DNA from: Bacteroidia bacterium
Lineage (GTDB): Bacteria > Bacteroidota > Bacteroidia > J057
Direction of reading: 5' to 3'
DNA: 64,000 nucleotides
Assembly: GCA_022760475.1 (NCBI GenBank)
Contig: JALEFZ010000095.1
Location: forward strand, 124,001-188,000
In this document: positions 16,559 to 25,196 of the stretch, in pieces
Layout of the letters: every line of letters starts with the position of its first letter
How positions within the stretch are numbered: the stretch's first letter is position 1
Notes under the pieces: model-generated
Seen by the model: the letters and a program-made list of their open reading frames with translations, nothing else
Database searches by the model: none
What the model was told of the DNA's origin: nothing
Program-made: the position numbers and the translations under genes

Positions 16559-16979
16559 ATTCCTCCCTATACCAGGTAAAGGATTTGCTCAACCATGAAA
16601 CCCCAAAATAACCCGTAACTTTCAGGTGTTTAGAGTCTTTTAGCTGTAATTTACAGTCAAACTTGGTCCCCCTGGAGACAGAAAAAACTGTCCCCCCACT
16701 CCACGAATTGTTACCTTTATATTCAAGATTTTCAAGGATTAGAATTTGGACCAAGCCATCTTTTGCCATTTTTTCGCGAATCTGCCTGTCTTGGTCTGGG
16801 TCAGAAGCATTCACAAATCTTCCGTGGTATTTCCCATCATTCCCGATAAAGACCTCCACTATTCCAGATCCTTTTTCACCAGGGGCAACCCATTTTCCGG
16901 TGATATCAGGTTGAGCTTGACTTAGGCTAAATGTAAAAAGGAAAAAAAAGGTTAGAAATAGGCGTGATATAAGTTTCAT
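16557..16979 (-). CDS. DUF2147 family exported protein
   Basis: A 140-residue protein with a signal peptide (residues 1-22, ending SLSQAQ) and a DUF2147 domain: DITGKWVAPGEKGSGIVEVF at the start, then the YHGRFVNASDP strand and VTGYFGVSWLSKSFTWYR at the end. The fold is a small lipocalin-like beta barrel found in the periplasm of many proteobacteria and Bacteroidota; its function is unknown. The gene is divergent from the GH20 hexosaminidase and converges on the LytTR operon. Confidence 0.85.
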   Translation of the reverse strand: MKLISRLFLTFFFLFTFSLSQAQPDITGKWVAPGEKGSGIVEVFIGNDGKYHGRFVNASDPDQDRQIREKMAKDGLVQILILENLEYKGNNSWSGGTVFSVSRGTKFDCKLQLKDSKHLKVTGYFGVSWLSKSFTWYREE

Positions 16980-17125
16980 AAATTGATGTTTCGGTGGTTG
17001 AGTTTTAAATTAATGACGAAAGAATGGCCTTATCCGTTTACTTATATTTTCTACTTAATAAAAACGCACTTAATAATTAACCTAAAAATCTTTACCTTAT
17101 TTCGAATTCTTGTAAAAAAAATCCC

Positions 17126-19681
17126 ATGACCAGGATCCTATTCTACTGCCTACCCATTTCTTTATGGATGTTCGTAGCGTGTTCTAAGCCTATTCCAACA
17201 TCTCCTTTTTCAAATCTCAAGGTAAAATGGGTTGTGTTCAGCAACCAGGAAAAAGAAACTCCTGAATGTCATGCAGGGCTTTGGTTTATCAATGAAGGTA
17301 CAGATAGCATCAAAGCAGATAACTGGGATTTTTATTTTAACCACAGTCCAAGGAAGGTCAGAAAAACCAGCGGAGCAGGAGAATTGACACAGATAAGTGG
17401 AGATTTTTACAAACTGGAGCCTAAGGAAGACTTCATTATTTTGCCGGGCGACAGCCTTCTGATAGAATATTATACAGCAGCATGGCTCATAAAAGAAAGT
17501 GATGGACCAAGAGGAGCTTATGTTTACTTTTCTGATGGTCAAGCAGCCATGCCCATTCCAGTCAAGACGTCCTACTTTTGGCAATCAAACGATGCCTTGA
17601 CAAGACATAAAGCCGATAGTGCCTCCCTTCCTACCCCAAAATACCTCTTCGAAAGAAACAGGATGTTAGAAGACATGGCCCCCCCTATTAAAAATACCTT
17701 TACGGGTTTTAATGTCTTGGGAGACAAAGCCTCCATTCACTATGAAAAAGGCCTAGAAAATGAAGCCAACTACCTCAAAAAGACCTTGGGATACTTTTCT
17801 TCCTCAACTATTGAACTCAAGGAATTCAAGAAAATCAAGAATTCCGATGATTTTGGAACTATTAACCTGACATTTCACAACTTCCTTACCCATAAGGAGG
17901 GCTATCAATTTACCTATGACAATCGATACATTTTAGTTGCTGGAAACAGTCCTCAGGGAATTTTTTATGGGATTCAAGACCTTCTTCGAACACTTTCTGG
18001 GGACTCACTTCATCTGGAAGAGAATGGATTTTCTCATATAGATTTCCCAAGATTTGAGTATAGAGGCCTGCACCTGGATGTAGCTCGAAATTTTCATAAG
18101 GTCAAAACAGTCAAAAAATTAATGGATGCCATGGCATTTTATCGCCTGAATGTCCTGCACCTTCACCTTACTGAGGATGAGGGTTGGAGGCTTGAAATCC
18201 CTGGTTTGCCTGAACTAACGGAGGTTGGTGGCCAACGGAAACATGGAGGTAAGGATGATAACGTTCTCCATCCATCCTATGGTTCGGGGCCATTTAAAGA
18301 ATCTGACTGGGGTTCTGGCTTTTATTCGAGAGAAGAATACATTGACTTGCTTAAATACGCTAAGTCACTACACATCAAGGTCATCCCCGAAATAAACTTT
18401 CCCGGACATGCACGAGCTGCCATCAAGGCCATGAATGCGAGACATGAACGCCTGATGGCTGAGGGCAAAAAAGAAGCAGCAGAAAAGTATTGGCTCATAG
18501 ATCCTGACGACCAATCAAAATACCTCTCCGCTCAGCATTACACCGATAATATTAGTTGTGTATGCAAGGAATCAGTATTTGATTTTTATGACAAAGTATT
18601 GGATGAAGTAGCCAGCATGTATGCGGAGGCAGGAGCTTCGCTTGATATCGTCCATACGGGAGGCGACGAAGTGCCTGCAGGAGCCTGGGAAGGTTCTCCG
18701 ATCTGCCAGGAATTCCTTAAGAGTCATCCCGAAATCAAGGAATTCAAGGATTTGGAAAAGTATTTCCACCGGAGACTCGCACAGAACTTCGCCGAAAGGG
18801 GATATCAATTGGCTGGATGGGAAGAAATCGCCATGAATAAAGATGGCAGTGTCAATCCTGAGTTTGTTGAGGATCAATTCCTTTGTTATGTCTGGAATAC
18901 CCTTTGGGGAGCTACTGATCTGGGCAATCGCCTTGTAAATTCCGGTTACCCGGTCATTTTGTGTAATGTAACAAACCTCTATTTTGACCTTGCTTATAAC
19001 GGCGACCCAGAGGAAGCAGGGCTTTATTGGGGAGGATATGTGGACACCCGGGATGCCTTTAGCATGATGCCTTTGAATGTATTTGCTTCGACCAGACGGG
19101 ACAACATGGACAAGCTCATTGATTACAGCCCAAGAGTTGATGGCATATATTCCAATATGGAAAAACTACAACTAAACAAAAAGGACAGCATCAAAGGCAT
19201 ACAGGCGCAACTTTGGAGTGAAACCATTGAAGGCCCTGAAATGCTGGAGCATTATGCCTTGCCAAAATTAATCGGCATGGCAGAAGTAGCCTGGAATAAT
19301 CGTTTAGAAAATCAAGAGGGCGTCTTCAATGCCTATGAAATCCGAATGAAAAAATGGAAATACCTCGCGGCCCGTATAGGAACTGAAGACTTGCCCATAC
19401 TCGATAAATTGTCGGGTGGATACCTCTACCGCATCCCTCCACCTGGTGCCATGATAAAGGATGGAATCCTCCATGCCAATGTTGAATTTCCAGGCTTGAA
19501 GATTTTTTACACCATCAAGGGATCAAAAGAGGTTAAAGAGTATACCAAACCTGTATCCGTGAATGGCGAGATCAACATTTGGACAGAAAACTCACAAGGA
19601 CGAAAAAGTAAAATTTGGAATATCGGCCCACGGGTTTCATCCCAAAAGTCAATATTCCCCAAACTCACTTTTGAAGAGTGA
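17126..19681 (+). CDS. GH20 beta-N-acetylhexosaminidase (chitobiase-type) lipoprotein
   Basis: An 851-residue lipoprotein (lipobox WMFVAC, Cys19). Domain order is a CHB_HEX carbohydrate-binding domain (about 25-165), a GH20b alpha/beta domain (about 190-300), the GH20 (beta/alpha)8 barrel (about 305-760) and a C-terminal chitobiase Ig-like domain (about 770-851). The catalytic pair is D514-E515 in HTGGDEVPAGAW: Glu is the general acid and Asp orients the substrate acetamido group. It should release GlcNAc from chitobiose or peptidoglycan-derived sugars at the cell surface or in the periplasm. No transporter is adjacent. Confidence 0.93.
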   Translation: MTRILFYCLPISLWMFVACSKPIPTSPFSNLKVKWVVFSNQEKETPECHAGLWFINEGTDSIKADNWDFYFNHSPRKVRKTSGAGELTQISGDFYKLEPKEDFIILPGDSLLIEYYTAAWLIKESDGPRGAYVYFSDGQAAMPIPVKTSYFWQSNDALTRHKADSASLPTPKYLFERNRMLEDMAPPIKNTFTGFNVLGDKASIHYEKGLENEANYLKKTLGYFSSSTIELKEFKKIKNSDDFGTINLTFHNFLTHKEGYQFTYDNRYILVAGNSPQGIFYGIQDLLRTLSGDSLHLEENGFSHIDFPRFEYRGLHLDVARNFHKVKTVKKLMDAMAFYRLNVLHLHLTEDEGWRLEIPGLPELTEVGGQRKHGGKDDNVLHPSYGSGPFKESDWGSGFYSREEYIDLLKYAKSLHIKVIPEINFPGHARAAIKAMNARHERLMAEGKKEAAEKYWLIDPDDQSKYLSAQHYTDNISCVCKESVFDFYDKVLDEVASMYAEAGASLDIVHTGGDEVPAGAWEGSPICQEFLKSHPEIKEFKDLEKYFHRRLAQNFAERGYQLAGWEEIAMNKDGSVNPEFVEDQFLCYVWNTLWGATDLGNRLVNSGYPVILCNVTNLYFDLAYNGDPEEAGLYWGGYVDTRDAFSMMPLNVFASTRRDNMDKLIDYSPRVDGIYSNMEKLQLNKKDSIKGIQAQLWSETIEGPEMLEHYALPKLIGMAEVAWNNRLENQEGVFNAYEIRMKKWKYLAARIGTEDLPILDKLSGGYLYRIPPPGAMIKDGILHANVEFPGLKIFYTIKGSKEVKEYTKPVSVNGEINIWTENSQGRKSKIWNIGPRVSSQKSIFPKLTFEE

Positions 19682-19859
19682 TCGTCCATTTGGTATTGTA
19701 GCTTGACCTTCCAGGGTTGTACGTGAATGCTGGATCGTAAATTTTGCTGGCTTCTTCTCCTCCATTCGATTAAGGATTCTGATAGACTTGTCATATTGAA
19801 ATGCAGGACAGGAGAAAAAGTACCAGGGGGATGAGAAAAATGTATATTCTTGCTGTCAT
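19665..19859 (-). pseudogene. Frameshifted remnant of a small lipoprotein gene
   Basis: A minus-strand ATG at 19857-19859 opens a lipoprotein-like signal (MTARIYIFLIPLVLFLLSC) that hits a stop after 22 codons. Coding-like sequence continues in a second frame (PAFQYDKSIRILNRME) and then a third (EEASKIYDPAFTYNPGRSS, ending NTKWTITLQK and a stop at 19665-19667). Joining the three needs two frameshifts, which suggests a decayed or mis-sequenced gene. Its 3' end overlaps the end of the convergent GH20 gene. No family was recognised. Confidence 0.35.
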
Positions 19860-19863
19860 GCTT

Positions 19864-20118
19864 TCAATTATTTTTAGAAAATACGGGGGTAAGTTTAACT
19901 CCAAATACTATCCTTAAACCAGAAAAGTAGTCTGTCTTTACTCCGAGTTCTTCCTCTACATGCCTAATGGGTTCTTCTGCCCAAACTTGAAAATCAGTAG
20001 GAAAAGAAGAAGGTGGAATATGTGGCGTATCATTATCATCCAGAGTAACGATAAATTTAGAACTCTTGAGAAATGCACTTATTGGTAAACTTAGCCATGC
20101 GGATATATTTACCACCAA
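19864..20118 (-). pseudogene. Possible gene remnant (84-codon frame) after tgt
   Basis: An open frame of 84 codons with only a TTG/GTG start, beginning 3 bp after the tgt stop. The C-terminal half (HVEEELGVKTDYFSGLRIVF, then GVKLTPVF) looks like closing strands of an outer-membrane beta barrel. The N-terminal half is unconvincing. It may be the end of a decayed larger gene, or chance. Nothing was recognised with confidence. Confidence 0.25.
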
Positions 20119-20121
20119 AAG

Positions 20122-21258
20122 TTAAAGTCGATTATCTACTTTTTTCATCATGTAATCCTTCCAACTGGCAAAATCCCCTTCAATGATATGTTTTCGAGCT
20201 TCCTTAACCAGCCATAAGAAAAAGTGCAGGTTATGGATGCTGGCAATGGTAAATGCAAGGTACTCTTGAGCCTTAAACAAATGTCTCAGATAGGCTTTTG
20301 AGTACTTTTGGTCCATGAGGCAATCGCTGTCGGGATCTATTGGCGAAAAGTCATTCTCATACTTCTTGTTCTTCATATTTCGAATACCTTCCCGAGTATA
20401 TATTAGCCCATGTCTGGCATTTCGTGTTGGCAAGACACAGTCAAACATATCAACTCCTAATGAAATGCATTCCAATAGGTTTGCCGGAGTCCCAACCCCC
20501 ATCAGGTACCTGGGCTTATCCTTGGGAAGAATTCTACAGGATAGATCAGTCAATTCGTACATGATGTCATGAGGTTCTCCTACCGAAAGACCTCCAATGG
20601 CACATCCTGGCAAATCCAGTTCTGCAATAAACTCAGTAGATTCCGTACGTAAATCCTTGTAAGCACCACCTTGAATGATTGGAAAGAGATTTTGGTCATA
20701 CCCATAGAAGGGTTCTTTCGAATGAAAATAATCCTTGCACCTTTTTGCCCAACGGTGGGTCATGTGCATGGATTCTTTGGCGTAGTCATACTCGCATGGA
20801 TAGGGTGGACATTCGTCCAGCACCATGATGATATCTGCACCGATGGCCATTTCGATGTCCATGACAGACTCAGGGGTGAAGAGGTGCTTGGCACCGTCGA
20901 TGTGATTGGCGAAGGTTACGCCTTCCTCCTTGATCTTGCGGTTGGCAGCCAAAGAATATACCTGATAGCCTCCACTGTCGGTCAACATGGGACGGTCCCA
21001 GCCGATAAATTTATGCAAGCCACCTGCTTCCTTTAAGATATCCGTACCAGGCCTGAGAAACAGGTGATAGGTATTGCCAAGGATAATCTGGGCATCAACA
21101 TGATCGGTCAGGTCTTGCTGAGAAAGAGCCTTTACGCTACCGACCGTGCCGACAGGCATAAAAATGGGTGTCTCAATCACTCCATGATCCGTAACGATTT
21201 TTCCCGCTCTGGCTGAACTTTTGGGATCTGTATGTTGAAGGGTATATTCGAGCTTCAT
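20122..21258 (-). CDS. tgt: tRNA-guanine transglycosylase (queuosine biosynthesis)
   Basis: About 378 residues, the normal length. It exchanges guanine-34 of GUN-anticodon tRNAs for preQ1. Seen are the catalytic region MLTDSGGYQVYSL, the second aspartate region VDMFDCVLPTRNARHG, the substrate loop GGLSVGEP and the C-terminal IASIHNLHFFLWLV. The zinc site is altered: CxCxxC of the classical enzyme reads SDCLMD, keeping one cysteine and the later histidine. I recall similar loss in other Bacteroidota. The start is placed at MKLEYTLQ; seven in-frame upstream codons are possible. What follows on the same strand is decayed. Confidence 0.95.
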   Translation of the reverse strand: MKLEYTLQHTDPKSSARAGKIVTDHGVIETPIFMPVGTVGSVKALSQQDLTDHVDAQIILGNTYHLFLRPGTDILKEAGGLHKFIGWDRPMLTDSGGYQVYSLAANRKIKEEGVTFANHIDGAKHLFTPESVMDIEMAIGADIIMVLDECPPYPCEYDYAKESMHMTHRWAKRCKDYFHSKEPFYGYDQNLFPIIQGGAYKDLRTESTEFIAELDLPGCAIGGLSVGEPHDIMYELTDLSCRILPKDKPRYLMGVGTPANLLECISLGVDMFDCVLPTRNARHGLIYTREGIRNMKNKKYENDFSPIDPDSDCLMDQKYSKAYLRHLFKAQEYLAFTIASIHNLHFFLWLVKEARKHIIEGDFASWKDYMMKKVDNRL

Positions 21259-21423
21259 TATTCTTCTTGTAGCCTGCAAATTTACAGGAAGATTTCAAGA
21301 GGGGAAAGCCTGAGCATGCCAATCATACATTTAATTTTCTCAGGTCATTCTCACATGATCTCTTTTTGACTTTGCATTTCATCAAGAATTTGTATTTCCT
21401 TTGCCCTTCAACCTCAGGATCTG

Positions 21424-22092
21424 ATGAACAGCAAGATTGAGATCACCCTTCAGGGCGAAACCCTCCAACTACTTTCAGAAAGGGCCATTTGGTGGCCTGA
21501 ACAAGGAGCATTGCTATTGGCGGATCTTCATCTGGGTAAGTCTGGGCATTTCAGGTCTCATGGGATTGCTATCCCCAATCAGGTAAATGCAAATACACTC
21601 CAGCGATTTGAAAAACTGGTTTCGACCTATCAACCTAGAAAAGTCATTTTCCTTGGAGACCTGTTTCACTCAAGATACAACAAGGAGTGGGAGGCATTCT
21701 GTGCTAGCTTGAATAGAAACAAGACCAGAAACATCCTGATAAAAGGAAACCACGACATACTCACAGCTGAGCATTATGCCCAGGCAAAGATGGAGGTATT
21801 TGAGCATTGCTATTCCCTGGGCCCCTTTACCCTATGTCATGAACCCCTTGATCAAAAAATAGAAGGGAAGTATAGCCTTTCGGCTCATATTCACCCAGGT
21901 GTCCGACTGGTAGGTTCAGGTAGACAAAAGCTCAGTTTGCCTTGTTTTTTCTTTGGAGAACAGGAAGGCATCCTACCTGCATTTGGAAGTTTTACAGGTC
22001 TATACATGATGGATGCGACAGAAGCAAAAGCCATTTTTGCTATTGTAGAGGAGCAAGTAATCCAGGTTCATGGAGAAAAAATGGAAGGCTGA
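21424..22092 (+). CDS. pdeM: Ligase-associated DNA damage response endonuclease PdeM-like metallophosphatase
   Basis: A 222-residue calcineurin-like phosphoesterase. Metal-binding motifs appear in order: DLHLGKSGHF (D34, H36), GDLFHSRYNKEW, KGNHD, the LCHEPL region and SAHIHPGVRL. The sequence pattern is that of PdeM, normally encoded with an ATP-dependent DNA ligase, an Lhr-like helicase and an exonuclease as a repair set. Here it stands alone, divergent from tgt. The next gene downstream encodes a small protein with clamp-binding-like motifs. Confidence 0.85.
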   Translation: MNSKIEITLQGETLQLLSERAIWWPEQGALLLADLHLGKSGHFRSHGIAIPNQVNANTLQRFEKLVSTYQPRKVIFLGDLFHSRYNKEWEAFCASLNRNKTRNILIKGNHDILTAEHYAQAKMEVFEHCYSLGPFTLCHEPLDQKIEGKYSLSAHIHPGVRLVGSGRQKLSLPCFFFGEQEGILPAFGSFTGLYMMDATEAKAIFAIVEEQVIQVHGEKMEG

Positions 22093-22190
22093 TTTCTCAT
22101 TTTCAAATCCCCTCCCCAATCCGATCAGTCTACAAAAAATGGAATTGGGCGTTTTCCCCAGAAAATTTCCAAATTGTGAATAAATTCCTG

Positions 22191-22219
22191 TTGCTGATGG
22201 GAAACTCTCTTTATATTAG
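22191..22219 (+). promoter_or_regulatory. Candidate promoter of the 67-residue protein gene
   Basis: A -33 TTG at 22191-22193, an 18-bp spacer and a -7 element TATATTAG (seven of eight to TAnnTTTG) at 22212-22219, 15 bp before the ATG. This supports independent expression of the small gene. Confidence 0.45.
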
Positions 22220-22234
22220 CATCCACCAAATACA

Positions 22235-22438
22235 ATGGACGTTAATTATCCACATAAGCAGTTGGCGCTTTTTGACGCTAAAAAATTCAGCAATCCTCAG
22301 CTGACCCTGTTTGATGTGGAAGCATTCAGGGTAAAACCTCCTCAAACCAAAAGAAAAAGGAGAAAAAGGAAGTCTTGCCCTGATCTTGCTAGAGAAGAAA
22401 TCAAAAATTTATCCAAAGAATTTTTGCTCTTTCCTTAG
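22235..22438 (+). CDS. 67-residue basic protein with two QLxLF sliding-clamp-type motifs
   Basis: No known family was recognised. Residues 9-34 contain a 13-residue tandem repeat: QLALFDAKKFSNP then QLTLFDVEAFRVK. Both begin with QLxLF, the form of the bacterial beta-clamp (DnaN) binding motif. A strongly basic stretch follows (TKRKRRKRK, 38-46), then a short helix-like tail ending FLLFP. At codon level the repeats differ mainly at third positions for the shared L and D residues, which suggests protein-level conservation of the motif. The gene lies 142 bp after the DNA-repair gene pdeM and ends 1 bp before a convergent gene. A DNA/clamp-associated role is an inference. Confidence 0.65.
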   Translation: MDVNYPHKQLALFDAKKFSNPQLTLFDVEAFRVKPPQTKRKRRKRKSCPDLAREEIKNLSKEFLLFP

Positions 22439-22439
22439 T

Positions 22440-23249
22440 TTACAATTTCACGTCCAGGAAATAATATTTTTCGAACAGTCCCTTTTCGTCATGAACCTCC
22501 GCCATATATGGCAGGTTGGTCTGGGTATCAATGTAAAGGCAGGTGTATTTAGCATAAGATGTTGGAATCTTGATATTCTGCCCCTCAATGCTTTTGTATG
22601 ACTTTGAAAGCTGAGGATTAATTTTCATGATCTTATAGGCAGAAATATTCATTTTGCTTGCAATTGCATTCACACTCTCTCCTGATTTGGCGGTGTATTG
22701 GGTGAATGAATATTGATCATCCTTAATTTCTATCTTATGGACGGATCTCCCATCAAGGCTAACATTTCCACGATCAAAGAAGACTTGATTAAATCTACCT
22801 TCATTTTTTGCCTTTTTGGAAGCTGACTTGACCAGATTCACAATGGGGGTAAAGCCTGTTGCTGTAATGGGATGGTGCGTATCTGCCATAATGGTTGATC
22901 CATGAATAAAAAAGTCCTTCGGCACAGATCCAATACCCAGGTTGATATATACAGTTGCGTAGGCTGATCTCTTATTTGCATTATAGAGGACTTTGGTGCC
23001 CTTATTGGGAGATAGCATGTTGATTTCAACATCCAGTGGGCGGTGGGTCATGCTGACGTTCATGACCTTCTCAGTCATGCCTTTTTCCATCCTTTCGAAA
23101 GAACGAAACTTAAAGGAGACCTGATTGGCATCTCTTACTGCCTGATACATTTTATTTAGGCTCGCTTCTTGCCCCCAGGATTGAGAGCTAACCAATAGCA
23201 TAAAGCTAAATAGGATAATGCCCTTCTGTATTTTCAAGATGAAATTCAT
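22440..23249 (-). CDS. Exported DUF1571-like protein containing a LysM domain
   Basis: A 269-residue protein with a signal peptide (about 1-26, ending SQSWGQ). The body resembles DUF1571/LolA-like lipoprotein-localisation folds (FKFRSFERMEKG, then DVEINMLSPNKGTKVLYN). A LysM domain is embedded at about residues 185-232 (YTAKSGESVNAIASKMNISA to INPQLSKSYKS), after which the host domain resumes (YTCLYIDTQTNLPYMAEVHD). LysM binds peptidoglycan glycan chains, so the protein is probably held at the cell wall in the periplasm. It is divergent from prfC. Confidence 0.75.
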   Translation of the reverse strand: MNFILKIQKGIILFSFMLLVSSQSWGQEASLNKMYQAVRDANQVSFKFRSFERMEKGMTEKVMNVSMTHRPLDVEINMLSPNKGTKVLYNANKRSAYATVYINLGIGSVPKDFFIHGSTIMADTHHPITATGFTPIVNLVKSASKKAKNEGRFNQVFFDRGNVSLDGRSVHKIEIKDDQYSFTQYTAKSGESVNAIASKMNISAYKIMKINPQLSKSYKSIEGQNIKIPTSYAKYTCLYIDTQTNLPYMAEVHDEKGLFEKYYFLDVKL

Positions 23250-23344
23250 ATGATTGAATAGCTAGGTTTTTGGTTTTTTAACGATTTTTCTTGGGATAAG
23301 ATTTGAATTGAATACAATTGGTCATTTTCTGGCTTAAATTTTCT

Positions 23345-23352
23345 TATTTTTG
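23345..23352 (+). promoter_or_regulatory. -7 promoter element TATTTTTG for prfC
   Basis: An exact TAnnTTTG match 29 bp upstream of the prfC ATG. A TTG 24 bp further upstream (23318-23320) is a little too far for the usual spacing. Confidence 0.5.
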
Positions 23353-23381
23353 CCTGATTTTTTGATAGAATCAGCAGATAC

Positions 23382-24962
23382 ATGGATAGGAAACAGGAAA
23401 TTCAGCGAAGGAGAACATTTGCCATCATCGCCCACCCGGATGCGGGGAAAACCACACTTACAGAAAAACTTTTACTATTTGGAGGAGCTATCCAGACAGC
23501 TGGTGCCGTAAAGTCCAACAAGATCAAGAAGGGAACTACTTCTGACTTTATGGAAATCGAGCGCCAAAGAGGTATTTCTGTTGCCACCTCTGTAATGGGT
23601 TTTGAATACCGAGGACTTCAGGTAAATATCCTGGATACCCCTGGGCACAAAGACTTTGCTGAAGATACCTATCGAACTTTGACAGCAGTCGACTCAGTGA
23701 TAGTAGTCATTGACGTAGCCAAAGGTGTCGAGGAACAGACCGAAAAGTTGGTGGAGGTCTGTAAAATGCGAAAAACGCCCATCATGGTTTTTGTGAACAA
23801 ACTGGACCGTGAAGGAAAGGACGCCTTCGAATTGCTGGATGAAATCGAAGAAAAGCTCAAACTGAATCCCCTACCCCTTTCCTGGCCTATTGGCATGGGG
23901 AAGAGATTCCAGGGAGTTTATTCCCTTTATGAGAAAAAGCTGGTCCTCTTCACTGCTCATGGCAAGCAGCAGGAAAATGATGTTCAGGTATTTGAAAATC
24001 TGGAAAATGAGGAGTTGGATCAAATGATTGGGGATGGCGCGGCAGAGGTACTTAGGGAAGAAGCTGATCTGATTACGGGCGTATATCCTGAATTTGAAGT
24101 AGAAGAATACCTGGAGGGAAATATTTCTCCCGTCTTTTTTGGATCTGCAGTCAACAACTTTGGGGTAAGAGAATTGCTGGATTGCTTTGTAGAGGTTGCT
24201 CCTTCGCCTGGGCAAACCCTGACTGAGGAAAGAGAAATAGACCCCTACGAAGATAAATTTTCAGGCTTTGTATTTAAAATACATGCAAACATAGACCCCA
24301 AGCACAGAAACAGGGTCGCATTTGTGAGGGTATGTTCAGGTAAATTTGAAAGAGGGAAAGCCTACAAACACATTCGGTTGGGTAAAAACCTCAAATTTGC
24401 CAACGCAACCACTTTCATGGCCTCCAAAAAAGAAATCGTTCAAGAAGCCTTTCCGGGAGATATCGTAGGTCTTTATGATACTGGAAACTTCAAGATTGGG
24501 GACTCATTGAGTGAGGGGGAACAACTCCATTTTACGGGCATACCCAATTTTGCGCCGGAACTCTTTAAGTATGTAGAAAATGCAGACCCTATGAAATCCA
24601 AACAATTGGCAAAGGGACTTGACCAGTTGATGGACGAGGGAGTGGCCCAGTTGTTCCTCCACCAATACACCAATAGAAAAATCATAGGTACAGTAGGCGC
24701 ACTACAGTTTGATGTGATTCAGCACAGACTGCTTCATGAATACGGGGCTACTTGCCGATACGAACATGCCTCGCTTCACAAGGCAGTCTGGATCACCTGT
24801 GATGACGCTGCTGTCATGAAGGCATTCAGATCCCGAAAGGCTAAAAACATGGCAAAAGATAAGCATGGCAATGATGTATTTTTGGCAGAAACCTCATGGG
24901 ATTTGAATTCTACGCAGGAATTATTCCCTGAAATTCAGTTTCATTTCACCAGCGAATTTTAG
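23382..24962 (+). CDS. prfC: Peptide chain release factor 3
   Basis: A 526-residue translational GTPase. G1 is [11 protein letters not shown]2 lies in [12 protein letters not shown]3 is DTPGHKDF and G4 is VNKLDRE, followed by the RF3-specific middle and C-terminal domains (for example [20 protein letters not shown] and [11 protein letters not shown]). RF3 removes RF1/RF2 from the ribosome after peptide release. Length and motifs are normal. It is a single gene divergent from the DUF1571-LysM gene. Confidence 0.97.
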   Translation: MDRKQEIQRRRTFAIIAHPDAGKTTLTEKLLLFGGAIQTAGAVKSNKIKKGTTSDFMEIERQRGISVATSVMGFEYRGLQVNILDTPGHKDFAEDTYRTLTAVDSVIVVIDVAKGVEEQTEKLVEVCKMRKTPIMVFVNKLDREGKDAFELLDEIEEKLKLNPLPLSWPIGMGKRFQGVYSLYEKKLVLFTAHGKQQENDVQVFENLENEELDQMIGDGAAEVLREEADLITGVYPEFEVEEYLEGNISPVFFGSAVNNFGVRELLDCFVEVAPSPGQTLTEEREIDPYEDKFSGFVFKIHANIDPKHRNRVAFVRVCSGKFERGKAYKHIRLGKNLKFANATTFMASKKEIVQEAFPGDIVGLYDTGNFKIGDSLSEGEQLHFTGIPNFAPELFKYVENADPMKSKQLAKGLDQLMDEGVAQLFLHQYTNRKIIGTVGALQFDVIQHRLLHEYGATCRYEHASLHKAVWITCDDAAVMKAFRSRKAKNMAKDKHGNDVFLAETSWDLNSTQELFPEIQFHFTSEF

Positions 24963-25196
24963 TTCGTGAAATACTTCCTCGGCATTCCCCAGAAATAAAA
25001 AACTCATAATCAATGCATTAGTCCTGGAATTAGCTCAAAATTAAATTCCAACAAGATTCCTCATTCTGCAAAAATATATTGACATCCATATCTTCTTTCC
25101 TCTGTAAAAAATTCAGCCTAAATTTTTAAAAATGGGTTGCAGGGAATCCCAAGCTCTTATAACTTAAGATCAGGTAAATAATCTGCACCAGAGGGA

